Shown here: positions 7,948 to 15,718 of the stretch, one piece after another | Layout: each line of letters opens with the position of its first letter | Position numbering within the stretch: position 1 is the first letter of the stretch | NCBI RefSeq assembly: GCF_013085255.1 | Contig: NZ_JABFCX010000002.1 | Coordinates: 1,478,501-1,542,500, forward strand | Length of the DNA: 64,000 nucleotides | Direction: 5' to 3' | Origin: Parvularcula mediterranea | Lineage (GTDB): Bacteria; Pseudomonadota; Alphaproteobacteria; Caulobacterales; Parvularculaceae | Translations under genes and position numbers: made by a program | The notes under the pieces: generated by a model | The model's database searches: none | The model's input: only the letters and a program-made list of their open reading frames with translations | Told to the model about the DNA's origin: nothing

Positions 7948-9278
7948 TGGGCCGGAAACGCAAATCCGGCGTGCTCACCGTCGCGCTGAACGGACGCGTT
8001 GTGGGCAGGCTTGCGCGCGCCGCCGATGGCGCAACGCGCTTCGACTACGCCCAGGAGTGGCTCGATTGGGAGTATGCGATCCCGGTCTCGCGCTCCATGC
8101 CGCTCGTGGATCGGCCCTTTACCGGCCTCGCTATGAGGGCGGTCTTCGACAATTTGCTTCCCGACGATGATCGCATCCGGGCACGGATCGCGGCAAGAGT
8201 AGGCGCGGACGGGACCGATGCCTTCTCGATGCTCGCCGCGCTTGGCCGCGATTGCGTCGGCGCGCTTCAGTTCCTGCCCGAAGACATGCCGCCCGCGCCG
8301 CCGGGCCCGCCGGAAGGCGAGCCCATAACCGCAGAAGGGATCACCGAGCGCATTCGCTCGCTCAGTGTCGCGCCGCTGGGCATGCGTGGCGGCGATGATG
8401 CGTTCCGCATTTCCCTTGCGGGCGCGCAGAACAAAACCGCGCTTCTTTATCATGAAGGCAAGTGGATGGTGCCGACCGGCACCACCCCGACCACCCATAT
8501 CCTGAAGCCCCAGATAGGGATGGTCCAAACCCCCGATGGTGAGGTGGACCTCACCGACAGCGTGCAGAACGAGCACCTCTCCATGGCGCTTTGCCGTGCC
8601 TTTGGGCTGGACGTGGCCTCGACCGAAATCCTGGAGCTTGAGGACGATCTTCGCGTCCTCAGCATTGAGCGGTTTGATCGCCGCCTCGACAGCAAAGGCC
8701 GTCTCTTGCGGCTTCCCCAGGAAGATATGTGCCAGGCGCTCGGCATCCTGCCGACCGGCAAGTATGAAAGCGATGGCGGCCCCGGCATCGAAGCCTGCCT
8801 TGACCTCCTGAAATCGAGCGATCAACCGGACGCCGACCGGCGGGCGTTCATAAAGGCGCAGATCGTGTTCTGGCTGATCGGCGCGACCGACGGCCACGCC
8901 AAGAATTTTTCCTTGTTTCTTGAACCGCAAGGGCGCTCCAGGCTGACGCCGCTCTACGACATTCTATCGACCCAGTGGCAGCATGACCGCCGCCAAATAG
9001 CGCGCAACGCGTTCCGGCTTGCGATGGCGATCGGCGACAAGCGACGGTACAAGGTGACAGAAATTGCGCCGCGCCATTTTGAGCAGACGGCGAAGCTTGC
9101 AGGCTTCCCGATCGACGCACTGCACGCGGTGATGGGCGAGGTCGTGAGCGAGCTTCCACGGGCCTCGGAAGCCCTGACAGCTCAACGGGATGCCCGCGTA
9201 CCAGCCGCCATGGCAGAGGCTATCGTGGCCGCCGCAACGACGAGAGCCCAGCAGATCGAAGCGTATTTGAATGGCTGA
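7947..9278 (+). CDS. hipA: HipA-like serine/threonine kinase toxin
   Basis: A 443-residue protein kinase of the HipA toxin family. HipA of E. coli phosphorylates glutamyl-tRNA synthetase and causes growth arrest; the target here is unknown. The N-terminal subdomain (about 1-115) is followed by the HipA kinase fold: GAQNKTALLYH, THILKP (ATP contact), IERFDR, the catalytic loop ATDGHAKNF with Asp315, and LYDILST as metal-binding motif. All key residues are present and the length is typical, so the toxin looks intact. It ends 5 bp from the end of the truncated TraD gene on the other strand. The pair may stabilise the island. Confidence 0.9.
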   Translation: MGRKRKSGVLTVALNGRVVGRLARAADGATRFDYAQEWLDWEYAIPVSRSMPLVDRPFTGLAMRAVFDNLLPDDDRIRARIAARVGADGTDAFSMLAALGRDCVGALQFLPEDMPPAPPGPPEGEPITAEGITERIRSLSVAPLGMRGGDDAFRISLAGAQNKTALLYHEGKWMVPTGTTPTTHILKPQIGMVQTPDGEVDLTDSVQNEHLSMALCRAFGLDVASTEILELEDDLRVLSIERFDRRLDSKGRLLRLPQEDMCQALGILPTGKYESDGGPGIEACLDLLKSSDQPDADRRAFIKAQIVFWLIGATDGHAKNFSLFLEPQGRSRLTPLYDILSTQWQHDRRQIARNAFRLAMAIGDKRRYKVTEIAPRHFEQTAKLAGFPIDALHAVMGEVVSELPRASEALTAQRDARVPAAMAEAIVAAATTRAQQIEAYLNG

Positions 9279-9283
9279 ATCAG

Positions 9284-9637
9284 TCACCGGAGGGTCGTCT
9301 TTCGAAAGCCCCGCTCATGCTCGGACACCGCGCTGTTGGTGAGGATCACCGAGAGCGGAAACGGGCGATGCTCGCCCGAGGCGGTGAGCATGTTGAGTTC
9401 GGTATGGAGCGGCGCGCGGAGAAGCCGGTACCCCTGCGCCTCGTACCTCTTCATGGCATAGTGGCGTTCCTCGGGCGAGGTGTTTGCCTTGGTGCCAAGG
9501 TAGGCGATGACCAGCATCAGGCTGATCATCGCGCCGGCCAGGAAGCGGATCACCTGGCCGAACATGCGAAGGGTGTGGAGGGTGACCTGCCCGCCCCGTA
9601 GGAAGGTCTTGAGGGGTCCGTTGGCGTTCGCTGTCAT
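9284..9637 (-). pseudogene. TraD coupling-protein fragment (N terminus only)
   Basis: The 117 residues resemble the beginning of an F-type conjugative coupling protein TraD: LKTFLRGGQVTLHTLRMFGQ, then one membrane segment (VIRFLAGAMISLMLVIAYLG) and a short soluble stretch. TraD proteins are several hundred residues long and carry Walker A and B motifs, which are absent here. The frame stops just before the end of hipA, so the ATPase part has been lost, probably through the event that brought in hipBA. The start overlaps the stop of the upstream gene (ATGA). Homology is by pattern recognition and is fairly but not fully certain. Confidence 0.6.
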
Positions 9638-9939
9638 CAGCTGATCCTCCCGTTACGGAGGATCGAAGCCTCCTGCCGGAGCCTCGTCTTGACGATCTCG
9701 ATGGCGTCATCGAGTTCTCCCGACCGGTCCGACCTTCGGAACAACTGCTCCATGCCGGCCCGGATCACCAGGAGATCATCGGCGAGCTTTTCCGGGGGCA
9801 GGGGGTCTTTCGAGAGGGCCAGCTGAACGAGCTTCTTCGCCATCTGGTTGGGAGCGATGCCGTGGGCTTTGGCGGCCTCTTCGAGGGCAAAGCAGTCCCT
9901 TTTAGGGAGCCAGAACTGGAAGCGGGTACACTCGGTCAT
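9637..9939 (-). CDS. Small conjugation-associated DNA-binding protein (ribbon-helix-helix-like)
   Basis: 100 residues from MTECTRFQFWLPK. The N terminus is compatible with a beta strand followed by two helices (ALEEAAKAHGIAPNQMAKKL), as in the ribbon-helix-helix fold. A longer helical tail ends in DDAIEIVKTRLRQEASI. Such proteins commonly precede traD in mobile elements and help assemble the relaxosome at oriT. Its stop overlaps the TraD fragment start by four bases. A start at 9990 is also open but lacks support. The role is inferred from context. Confidence 0.55.
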   Translation of the reverse strand: MTECTRFQFWLPKRDCFALEEAAKAHGIAPNQMAKKLVQLALSKDPLPPEKLADDLLVIRAGMEQLFRRSDRSGELDDAIEIVKTRLRQEASILRNGRIS

Positions 9940-10362
9940 CGGGTCACCGCCTTTCCGAAACAGGCGCTGGAAGGAGCGCCCTGAAAACACTCACAAGAAC
10001 GTTGTCTGCATTGGCTGCGCGGATCGGAGACACTCCGTATCCGGCGGAAGCCGCGCATACTCTCCGCCAGCGGACCATCTAGATACAGTGCGCCGAAGCA
10101 GCTCGGTTTGGCGGACTTGGCTTCCAACCCAGACGCTGACTGGCTTTGCCGCCCCAAGGCACCCTGTGCGTTGTGTGTGATCAGGCCAGGGCGGCCCCCT
10201 GGCCGTTCTCCGCCCCCACGCCCGATTGTCTTTCCGGGGGTCGCGGTCTCCTCTCTACGGGATGGGCCACGCCCTTCTCGCGCGAGCTGCAGGGAGTCCT
10301 TCTGTAGCCCGCGAAGGACATCGTCTCGCTGTTTAGGTTGGCCTTGAAGCAGCCCGAAGGAC
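9940..10362. other. Non-coding stretch between divergent conjugation genes
   Basis: I see no convincing gene in these 423 bp. They contain a perfect hairpin at 10184-10204 (GGCCAGGG-N5-CCCTGGCC) and several GC-rich inverted repeats. They separate the traD-side operon from the divergent TraC-like gene, which is where oriT often lies in such elements. An oriT is possible but not shown; no relaxase gene is present to match a nic site. Confidence 0.3.
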
Positions 10363-10806
10363 ATGCCCATGCCTCGCACCAAAGACCCTGTCGCCGAACT
10401 TGAAGCCCACCGGAAGAAGGAAGCAGCGTTCAAGGACAAAGCGAAGCTCTTGGAAGAGCAAGCCGCTGCCCATCTCGGCCGTAAGCTGATGGATCGTGGG
10501 ATCCACACCATGGACTCGAAGGAGATAGACATTGTCCTCGACCGTCTCGCCGAACTTGGACCCGAAGAGACTCTGCGGCGTTTGTCGGTGGCGAAGGCGA
10601 AAGTAGCTCCGACTCCGTTGAGGAAGACGGAAGGCAAAGAGGCGAAAAACAGGTCGGTGCGTCGCTCATGCGCTGACCTCCCCGTTCTTCATGCGCTGCC
10701 ATTTGGCGAGGGAGAGGCCGGTGACGGAGGAGGCGATGACGGTGAGGCTCGTCCGCTTCTCGCCGTTTTCGGTTTCCCCAGCGGTTCTGCTGAGGCCGTC
10801 CCTTGA
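10363..10806 (+). CDS. TraC-like small conjugation protein with a doubtful C terminus
   Basis: The first 80 residues are coherent: MPRTKDPVAELEAHRKKEAA, a coiled-coil-like charged helix, then AAHLGRKLMDRGIHTMDSKE and LDRLAELGPEETLRRLS. This resembles the small TraC/DUF6437-type proteins of alphaproteobacterial conjugative elements. The last 60 residues are of a different character and lie antisense to the SSB remnant at 10666-11019, so the original stop codon was probably lost by deletion or frameshift. An AAGGA RBS precedes the ATG. Function is inferred from family and context only. Confidence 0.5.
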   Translation: MPMPRTKDPVAELEAHRKKEAAFKDKAKLLEEQAAAHLGRKLMDRGIHTMDSKEIDIVLDRLAELGPEETLRRLSVAKAKVAPTPLRKTEGKEAKNRSVRRSCADLPVLHALPFGEGEAGDGGGDDGEARPLLAVFGFPSGSAEAVP

Positions 10807-11019
10807 CCGCGATGAGGTCACTCTTGGAGAAGTGCTGCTCGGCGAAGCGTTGGTCAGAACCGTCGAAAACGGTGACGAGGATCCAAACCGTCTCTTTCGA
10901 TACCGACTTGTTGTCCAGAAGGGCGAGGGAGAAACGCGCCAAGCGCTTCGAGCTATCGTCCCGAGAAAAGTTCAGGAGGGTTCACCGCCGAGGCGGCCGC
11001 TCATGTGGAAAGAATTCAT
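10666..11019 (-). pseudogene. ssb: Single-stranded DNA-binding protein remnant with two frameshifts
   Basis: Read on the minus strand in three successive frames, the segment gives an SSB-like chain. MNSFHMSGRLGGEP is at the start, then LARFSLALLDN and ETVWILVTVFDG and AVKGRPQQNRW in a second frame. WETENGEKRTSLTVIASSV and then LAKWQRMKNGEVSA to a stop at 10666 are in a third. The second shift is at a GGGG run, where one G fewer restores the frame. The first lies near 10978. The OB-fold order (strand, W-V-F core, basic loop) is that of SSB. Both shifts could be sequencing errors, but the neighbouring genes are also decayed. Confidence 0.55.
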
Positions 11020-11300
11020 GGGTGCGATCTCCGAGGTAGAGATCGGTCACCGGTCAAAAGCTTTTAAAGCCTATCGCGAAACGCAAGTCCTCACAAACAC
11101 CCGAGGGGGGCCAGCCATTTTGCGTTTATACTCAAGCGCCAGATCATAGTGAGCCGCGGTGGGGTTCTCGCACCCATGCTCTCGCTCCTCTCCGCTCACA
11201 TCCTTTCCCCCGCGAGGGCGGGGGACCGGTAAGCGCTGGAAACCGGAGGGGAGGAGACGGTCAGCACTTGAGATAAAACCGTACAAAGACCGAAACGCCG

Positions 11301-11356
11301 AACCTGTTTCGTAGGAGAACCGCGACAGCTAAGACGCTTCAGTCCCGAAACAGGTT
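11301..11356. repeat. Inverted repeat, 11-bp perfect arms
   Basis: AACCTGTTTCG at 11301-11311 and CGAAACAGGTT at 11346-11356, with 34 bp between. It lies in the 400-bp non-coding stretch 11020-11426, which also holds a CCCCCGC-GAGG-GCGGGGG hairpin near 11207-11224. It could be a structured RNA, an origin of transfer or a replication site of the former element. Nothing decides between these. Confidence 0.4.
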
Positions 11357-11426
11357 GCGGACCGGCGGCCTCCGGTAGCCGAATCAGGCGTCCGGTCCCC
11401 CAAGGCCTCGAAGGGAAAAAATACCA

Positions 11427-12163
11427 TCAGAAGCCGCGCCGGTTTGCGGCGCGTCCCTTGCAGGGCCACCCCCGGCCAAGCGCGAGGAATCCCGACCGGC
11501 CGGTGGTGACTGACGGCGTCCGGATCCGGGCGACGAGGTCGCCTAAAGCCCGGTTCCGCAGAGGGACGCGCGGCGCCCTATGACTTATTGGAGCCGTTGT
11601 TTCTTGACCAGATCGCGGTGGACCGGTCCATCCTTTGGGGGATCTTTGCAGGGACAGAAAAGGCTCATCACAACCTGAGATTATAAAATTTGCGATCCTC
11701 TCTATAGGTTCTTGCCTAGCGAGCGTATCGCCTGGCCCCATCACAAATAGTGCCGCATCAACGCTATCGAGCACATCACGTTTCCACCGCGCCATGCTGC
11801 CGACGACAATTGAGACAGCGGACTTTGAAGCTTCGACAAATCGGAAGTTGGTTACATCTTCCATACGAAACAATATCTTGGTGAGCGATTCACACTCCAT
11901 CTGCTGGTGAGCTTTTTCCGGTATTTTTCTTGAAAGATCGATGCCAATCCCCAGTCTCTTGACGTCGGCAACATCTGAAAGATGGACAAGCTTGTCGTCT
12001 GTTCGGGATCGATGGTCGCGATCTCGGCATTGTTCAGAGAGCGACCCGAGAGGCCCTTACTCGGGACCAAGATCGTTCGGTCCGGACGTTTCACATTAAC
12101 AGCATCGAGTGCCGATAGGGCGCAGTTCAGACCTTTACCCGTTCGAGGGCGGGATGTTGCGCT
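11427..12163 (-). pseudogene. Unidentified degenerate coding sequence
   Basis: Two overlapping minus-strand frames both contain protein-like sequence. The upstream one holds CALSALDAVNVKRPDRTILV and GRSLNNAEIATIDPEQTTSL. The downstream one holds VADVKRLGIGIDLSRKIPEK, TKILFRMEDVTNFRFVEASK and SMARWKRDVLDSVDAALFVM. They read as one product split by a frameshift near 11980-12010. Below about 11640 the frame runs into GC-rich low-information sequence. I do not recognise the family. It is likely another casualty of decay in the conjugation part of the island. Confidence 0.3.
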
Positions 12164-12180
12164 TTCGCGACATCGTCGCC

Positions 12181-12206
12181 ACGAAATACATTGCATTGCA
12201 TTTCGT
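12181..12206. promoter_or_regulatory. Palindromic operator candidate upstream of the island TonB receptor
   Basis: ACGAAATACATTG / CATTGCATTTCGT is a 26-bp imperfect palindrome (22 of 26 positions symmetric) about 90 bp before the receptor start. It shares the core TGCATTG and the following GTGTATTGT with the palindrome between the permease and fructokinase genes at 18100-18133. This suggests both are bound by the LacI-type repressor encoded in the same locus. Confidence 0.5.
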
Positions 12207-12292
12207 GTATTGTTTCCTGTTCACGTTCGGGTAAGCAAGGCTCAGGCGGCGGCTCTGATCGGCGCGAACAAGAACGTTCCAGGGAGGATCCA

Positions 12293-14563
12293 ATGAAGAC
12301 TATTCAACGCAGCCTCATGCTGTCTGCCGCCGTTTGCGCAGTCGCATCGGGCAACGCCTTTGCTCAAGACAATGATGAGGACCGCGGTGACGAGATCATC
12401 GTGACGGGTGTTGCCCGCCCGACCACGCAGCTTGAATCGACCGCCTCGGTTACCTCGCTCTCGCCCGAACAGCTCGATCGCTCCGCGCCGCGCTCCACGG
12501 CCGAGGCATTCCGTGTCCTCCCCGGTATTCAGGTGGAGCCCTCGTCAGGTGACGCGAACACGAACCTCAAGGTTCGTGGCATGCCGATCAGCGCGGGCGG
12601 TTCGCGCTACGTTTCCTTCCAGGAGGATGGCTTCCCGACGCTTCTCGTCGGCGACATCGCCTTCGGTACCGCAGACAGCTTCCTCCGCTTTGACCGCACG
12701 GTCGGCAGCGTTCAGGCCATTCGCGGCGGCTCGGCTTCGACGGCTGCTCCGAACGCTCCGGGCGGTATCATCAACCTCATCTCCAAGACCGGTGAAGACC
12801 AGGGCGGCTCTGTCGCGGTCACCACGGGCCTGAACTACAATTCCGTACGCGGCGATTTCGAATACGGTATGCCGCTGAACGAGACGTGGTCAGCACACAT
12901 TGGCGGCTTCGTTCGTACCGGTGAAGGCGTTCGCGAGGCTGCGGCCGGCACCGAAGAGGGCGGCCAGATCAAGGCAACCCTCGCAGGTGACTTCGACCGT
13001 GGCTCCATGAAGGTTCACTTCAAGCACCTCGACGACAAGGTCCCGACCTATCTCCCCATCCCGGCTCGCTATAACGGCAGCGGCTTTGAGGAAGTTGGCG
13101 TCGACTTTGGCGACGGCACGATTTTCTTCGACCCGACCGACTATGTGAACCGCGTCGACGGTGTTGAGGCGACCGATGGTGACGGCTTCGAAGCCCGCAT
13201 GACCTCGATCGCATTTGTCGGTGAGTACGAGCTGACGGACCACCTTACGGCAAACTTCCGTCACCGGACGGCCAAGGTCGAAGGTAACTTCGCATCGCCG
13301 TTCCCGGCAGGTTCGTTCGACGATCCGCAAGCCGGTCCGTCCACGAACGTTGTGTACTTCAACACCCAGATCCGTGACTTCGACAACAGCTTCACCGAGG
13401 CGAGCCTGACCAAGGACCTCGACTTCATGCAGGTCACTGCTGGCGTGAACTTCGACAGCCAGGACATCAATACGAACTGGAACTTCAACCAGTACAATAT
13501 CCGTCTTGATGGTGACCGTACGTTCTTTGACCAAGGCGACAGCGTTGGTGGTGCTCTGTTCGGCAACCCGGCTTTCGGCAACTGCTGTACCCGTTCATAC
13601 GACTTCGAAGTTGATCTGGTTTCGCCATTCATCGCTCTGACCGGTGAGTTCGAGAACCTCTCCTGGGACCTGAGCTACCGCGACAACCAGTATGACGTGT
13701 CCGGCAGCTTCGCCGAGGCCGCCATTCAGGCACCGCAGGATATCAATGGTGACGGCACGATCGGCGCCAACGAGCAGGCGGTGAACAACTTCGGCGCACC
13801 GCGTCTTGCGAACTACGAAGTTGACTTCGACGCATGGTCGGCTGGTGTGAACTATCAGTTCACACCGGATATCGCAGTCTTCGCCAACATCGCTGAGGGC
13901 GGCTCGCTAAGCTCACCGGACCGCGTGACAGGCAATATCGCTGCGAATGGCACGATCCAGAACGACAGCGCCTACAGCCTCGTCGAGCAGTGGGAGATGG
14001 GCTTTAAGTACTCGACCCGCGACCTCTCGTTCTTCGTCACCTATTTCAACGCTGATACGACCGAAGCGCGCGAGTTCGAGGTGACGACCCAGCAGTTCCG
14101 CGAGAACGCCTATGAGGCTTCAGGCTTCGAAGTCGAAGGTCACTACAAGCACCCGACCGGCTTCGGTCTCCGCGCCACCGCAACCCTGCAAGACGCAGAG
14201 ATCGTCGAGACGGGCTCTGGTGCCAATGTCGGGAACAAGCCGCGTCGCCAGGCTGACTACGTCTTCAACGTCTCGCCTTACTTCGAGGCTGAGCGCTGGA
14301 CGGTCGGCGCCAACGTTTTCGGAACGGACGAGGTGTTCATTCAGGATAACAATGACCTGAGCTTCGATGCCTACAACATCGTCAGCGTCTATGGCCGCTT
14401 CGACATCACTGAGAACATTTCGGTGTCGGCAGACGTGAACAACCTCTTCGACGAAGAAGGCTTCACCGAAGGCGAAGAGGGCTCGGCCGTTGCTGGCGAC
14501 TTTGTGCGGATCCGTCCGATCAATGGCCGCAACGCAAGCCTGACGCTCAGCTATCGCTTCTGA
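12293..14563 (+). CDS. TonB-dependent receptor, probably for a beta-fructoside such as sucrose
   Basis: A 756-residue outer-membrane receptor. The start at 12293 is chosen because GGGAGGA precedes it and a clear signal peptide follows (MKTIQRSLMLSAAVCAVASG, cleavage after AFAQ). The ORF is open from 12191, but that would place the operator inside the gene. The TonB-box-like segment is DEIIVTG. The plug (about 45-165) contains TAEAFRVLPGIQVEP and KVRGMPIS, and the beta-barrel ends in LTLSYRF. It is the first gene of a locus with a LacI repressor, a GH68-like fructosidase, a sugar permease and a fructokinase, which is the basis for the proposed substrate. Confidence 0.9.
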   Translation: MKTIQRSLMLSAAVCAVASGNAFAQDNDEDRGDEIIVTGVARPTTQLESTASVTSLSPEQLDRSAPRSTAEAFRVLPGIQVEPSSGDANTNLKVRGMPISAGGSRYVSFQEDGFPTLLVGDIAFGTADSFLRFDRTVGSVQAIRGGSASTAAPNAPGGIINLISKTGEDQGGSVAVTTGLNYNSVRGDFEYGMPLNETWSAHIGGFVRTGEGVREAAAGTEEGGQIKATLAGDFDRGSMKVHFKHLDDKVPTYLPIPARYNGSGFEEVGVDFGDGTIFFDPTDYVNRVDGVEATDGDGFEARMTSIAFVGEYELTDHLTANFRHRTAKVEGNFASPFPAGSFDDPQAGPSTNVVYFNTQIRDFDNSFTEASLTKDLDFMQVTAGVNFDSQDINTNWNFNQYNIRLDGDRTFFDQGDSVGGALFGNPAFGNCCTRSYDFEVDLVSPFIALTGEFENLSWDLSYRDNQYDVSGSFAEAAIQAPQDINGDGTIGANEQAVNNFGAPRLANYEVDFDAWSAGVNYQFTPDIAVFANIAEGGSLSSPDRVTGNIAANGTIQNDSAYSLVEQWEMGFKYSTRDLSFFVTYFNADTTEAREFEVTTQQFRENAYEASGFEVEGHYKHPTGFGLRATATLQDAEIVETGSGANVGNKPRRQADYVFNVSPYFEAERWTVGANVFGTDEVFIQDNNDLSFDAYNIVSVYGRFDITENISVSADVNNLFDEEGFTEGEEGSAVAGDFVRIRPINGRNASLTLSYRF

Positions 14564-14590
14564 TCTCTCCCTGTTCAATCAGATGCGCCT

Positions 14591-14625
14591 CGGGCCGTTC
14601 CAGTCTTGGAGCGGCCCGTTTTTTT
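14591..14625 (+). terminator. Rho-independent terminator between TonB receptor and LacI gene
   Basis: Hairpin CGGGCCGTTCCA-GTCT-TGGAGCGGCCCG followed by seven T. It lies 28 bp after the receptor stop. Confidence 0.88.
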
Positions 14626-14647
14626 CGGCACAAACGGGGAGACATGA

Positions 14648-15682
14648 GTGAGCGAACGCCTCAATGGAGCTTGGATGAGCGGCAAACCGACCATGGCGGA
14701 TCTCGCCCGTGCGGCGCAGGTGGACGCCTCGACCGTGTCGAGGGCGCTCGCCGATAGTCCGCGTGTGAAGCAAGCGACGAAGGATCATATCAAGGCCATC
14801 GCCGAGAAGATCGGGTATGAGATCAACATTTCGGCCAGCAACCTGCGGAAGCAGGCAACCAAGACAATCGGAGTCGTTGTCCCGATCGACCCCACCCGCG
14901 GGCAGACCATTTCCGACCCGTTCTACCTCGAGATGCTGGGCGCGGTGACGACGGCAGCGGCGGACCGGGACTACGATTTGCTTCTCACGGTGCCGAAAAG
15001 CGACGAGAAAGTCGCAGAGAAGAGGCTCCTTACCACTGGAAAGGTCGATGGGCTCATCATCATCGGCCAGGCGGGGCGAAAGGAACGCCTCAACGCGCTG
15101 GCGCAGTCCACGGACCGTATTGTCGTCTGGGGCGGGGCCCTGGAGGATGCCCGGTATACGATCGTTGGCAGTGACAATGTGGAGGGCGGACGGACGGCTG
15201 GCCGCCATCTTCTCTCGCTCGGTCGCAGGCGGATTCTCTTCATCGGCGATACATCGCTTCCCGAAGTCGCTTTGCGCTACGAAGGCTTCCAGTCGGCGAT
15301 GGCGTCGCAAGGGGTTGAGCACGATCCGGACCTGATGCTGCCGCTCGGGTTCGGAGCGTCAACGACGGTGCGCGATGTGCTCAACCTCGTCGAGGACGGC
15401 CTCAAGTTCGACGCGATCTTCGCCGCCTCTGACGTGCTGGCCATTGCTGCCATGAGTGCGCTTCAGAAGGCGGGACGCGAGATCCCCGAGGATGTCGCCG
15501 TCGTTGGGTACGACAATGTCGGTCAGGCGGCAAACGCGCTTCCCTCGCTCTCCACCATCGACCAGAACATCGCTCTTGGCGGGGAGCTGCTCGTAGAACT
15601 CCTTCTACGGAAGATCAGGGGTGAGAAGGTCCGCTCTGAGCTGACGTCGACCGATCTTATTGTCAGGGCCTCGACGCTTTGA
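14648..15682 (+). CDS. LacI-family repressor of the fructoside locus
   Basis: A LacI/GalR-type regulator of about 344 residues. The HTH is at the N terminus (TMADLARAAQVDASTVSRAL), then the hinge helix NISASNLRKQATKTIGVVVP and a periplasmic-binding-protein-like sensor domain to the end. GTG 14648 has GGGGAGA upstream; ATG 14675, with GGAG upstream, would give 335 residues and is equally plausible. It lies between the receptor gene and the convergent fructosidase gene, and two related palindromes in the locus are candidate binding sites. By analogy with sucrose and fructan regulators the inducer may be sucrose or a fructose phosphate; this is inference. Confidence 0.88.
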   Translation: MSERLNGAWMSGKPTMADLARAAQVDASTVSRALADSPRVKQATKDHIKAIAEKIGYEINISASNLRKQATKTIGVVVPIDPTRGQTISDPFYLEMLGAVTTAAADRDYDLLLTVPKSDEKVAEKRLLTTGKVDGLIIIGQAGRKERLNALAQSTDRIVVWGGALEDARYTIVGSDNVEGGRTAGRHLLSLGRRRILFIGDTSLPEVALRYEGFQSAMASQGVEHDPDLMLPLGFGASTTVRDVLNLVEDGLKFDAIFAASDVLAIAAMSALQKAGREIPEDVAVVGYDNVGQAANALPSLSTIDQNIALGGELLVELLLRKIRGEKVRSELTSTDLIVRASTL

Positions 15683-15683
15683 C

Positions 15684-15718
15684 GCGCCCGCGGTTCAGGC
15701 GGCGGGCGCCGGCTTTTT
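15684..15718. terminator. Hairpin terminator between convergent lacI and fructosidase genes
   Basis: Perfect 8-bp stem GCGCCCGC / GCGGGCGC with a 10-nt loop, followed on the plus strand by CCGGCTTTTT. It begins directly after the LacI stop and overlaps the last codons of the convergent fructosidase gene. Confidence 0.7.

Noticed and set aside
10691-11149. Plus-strand 152-codon frame across the SSB remnant
   Set aside because: The minus strand reads as SSB fragments. The plus translation has no recognisable pattern.
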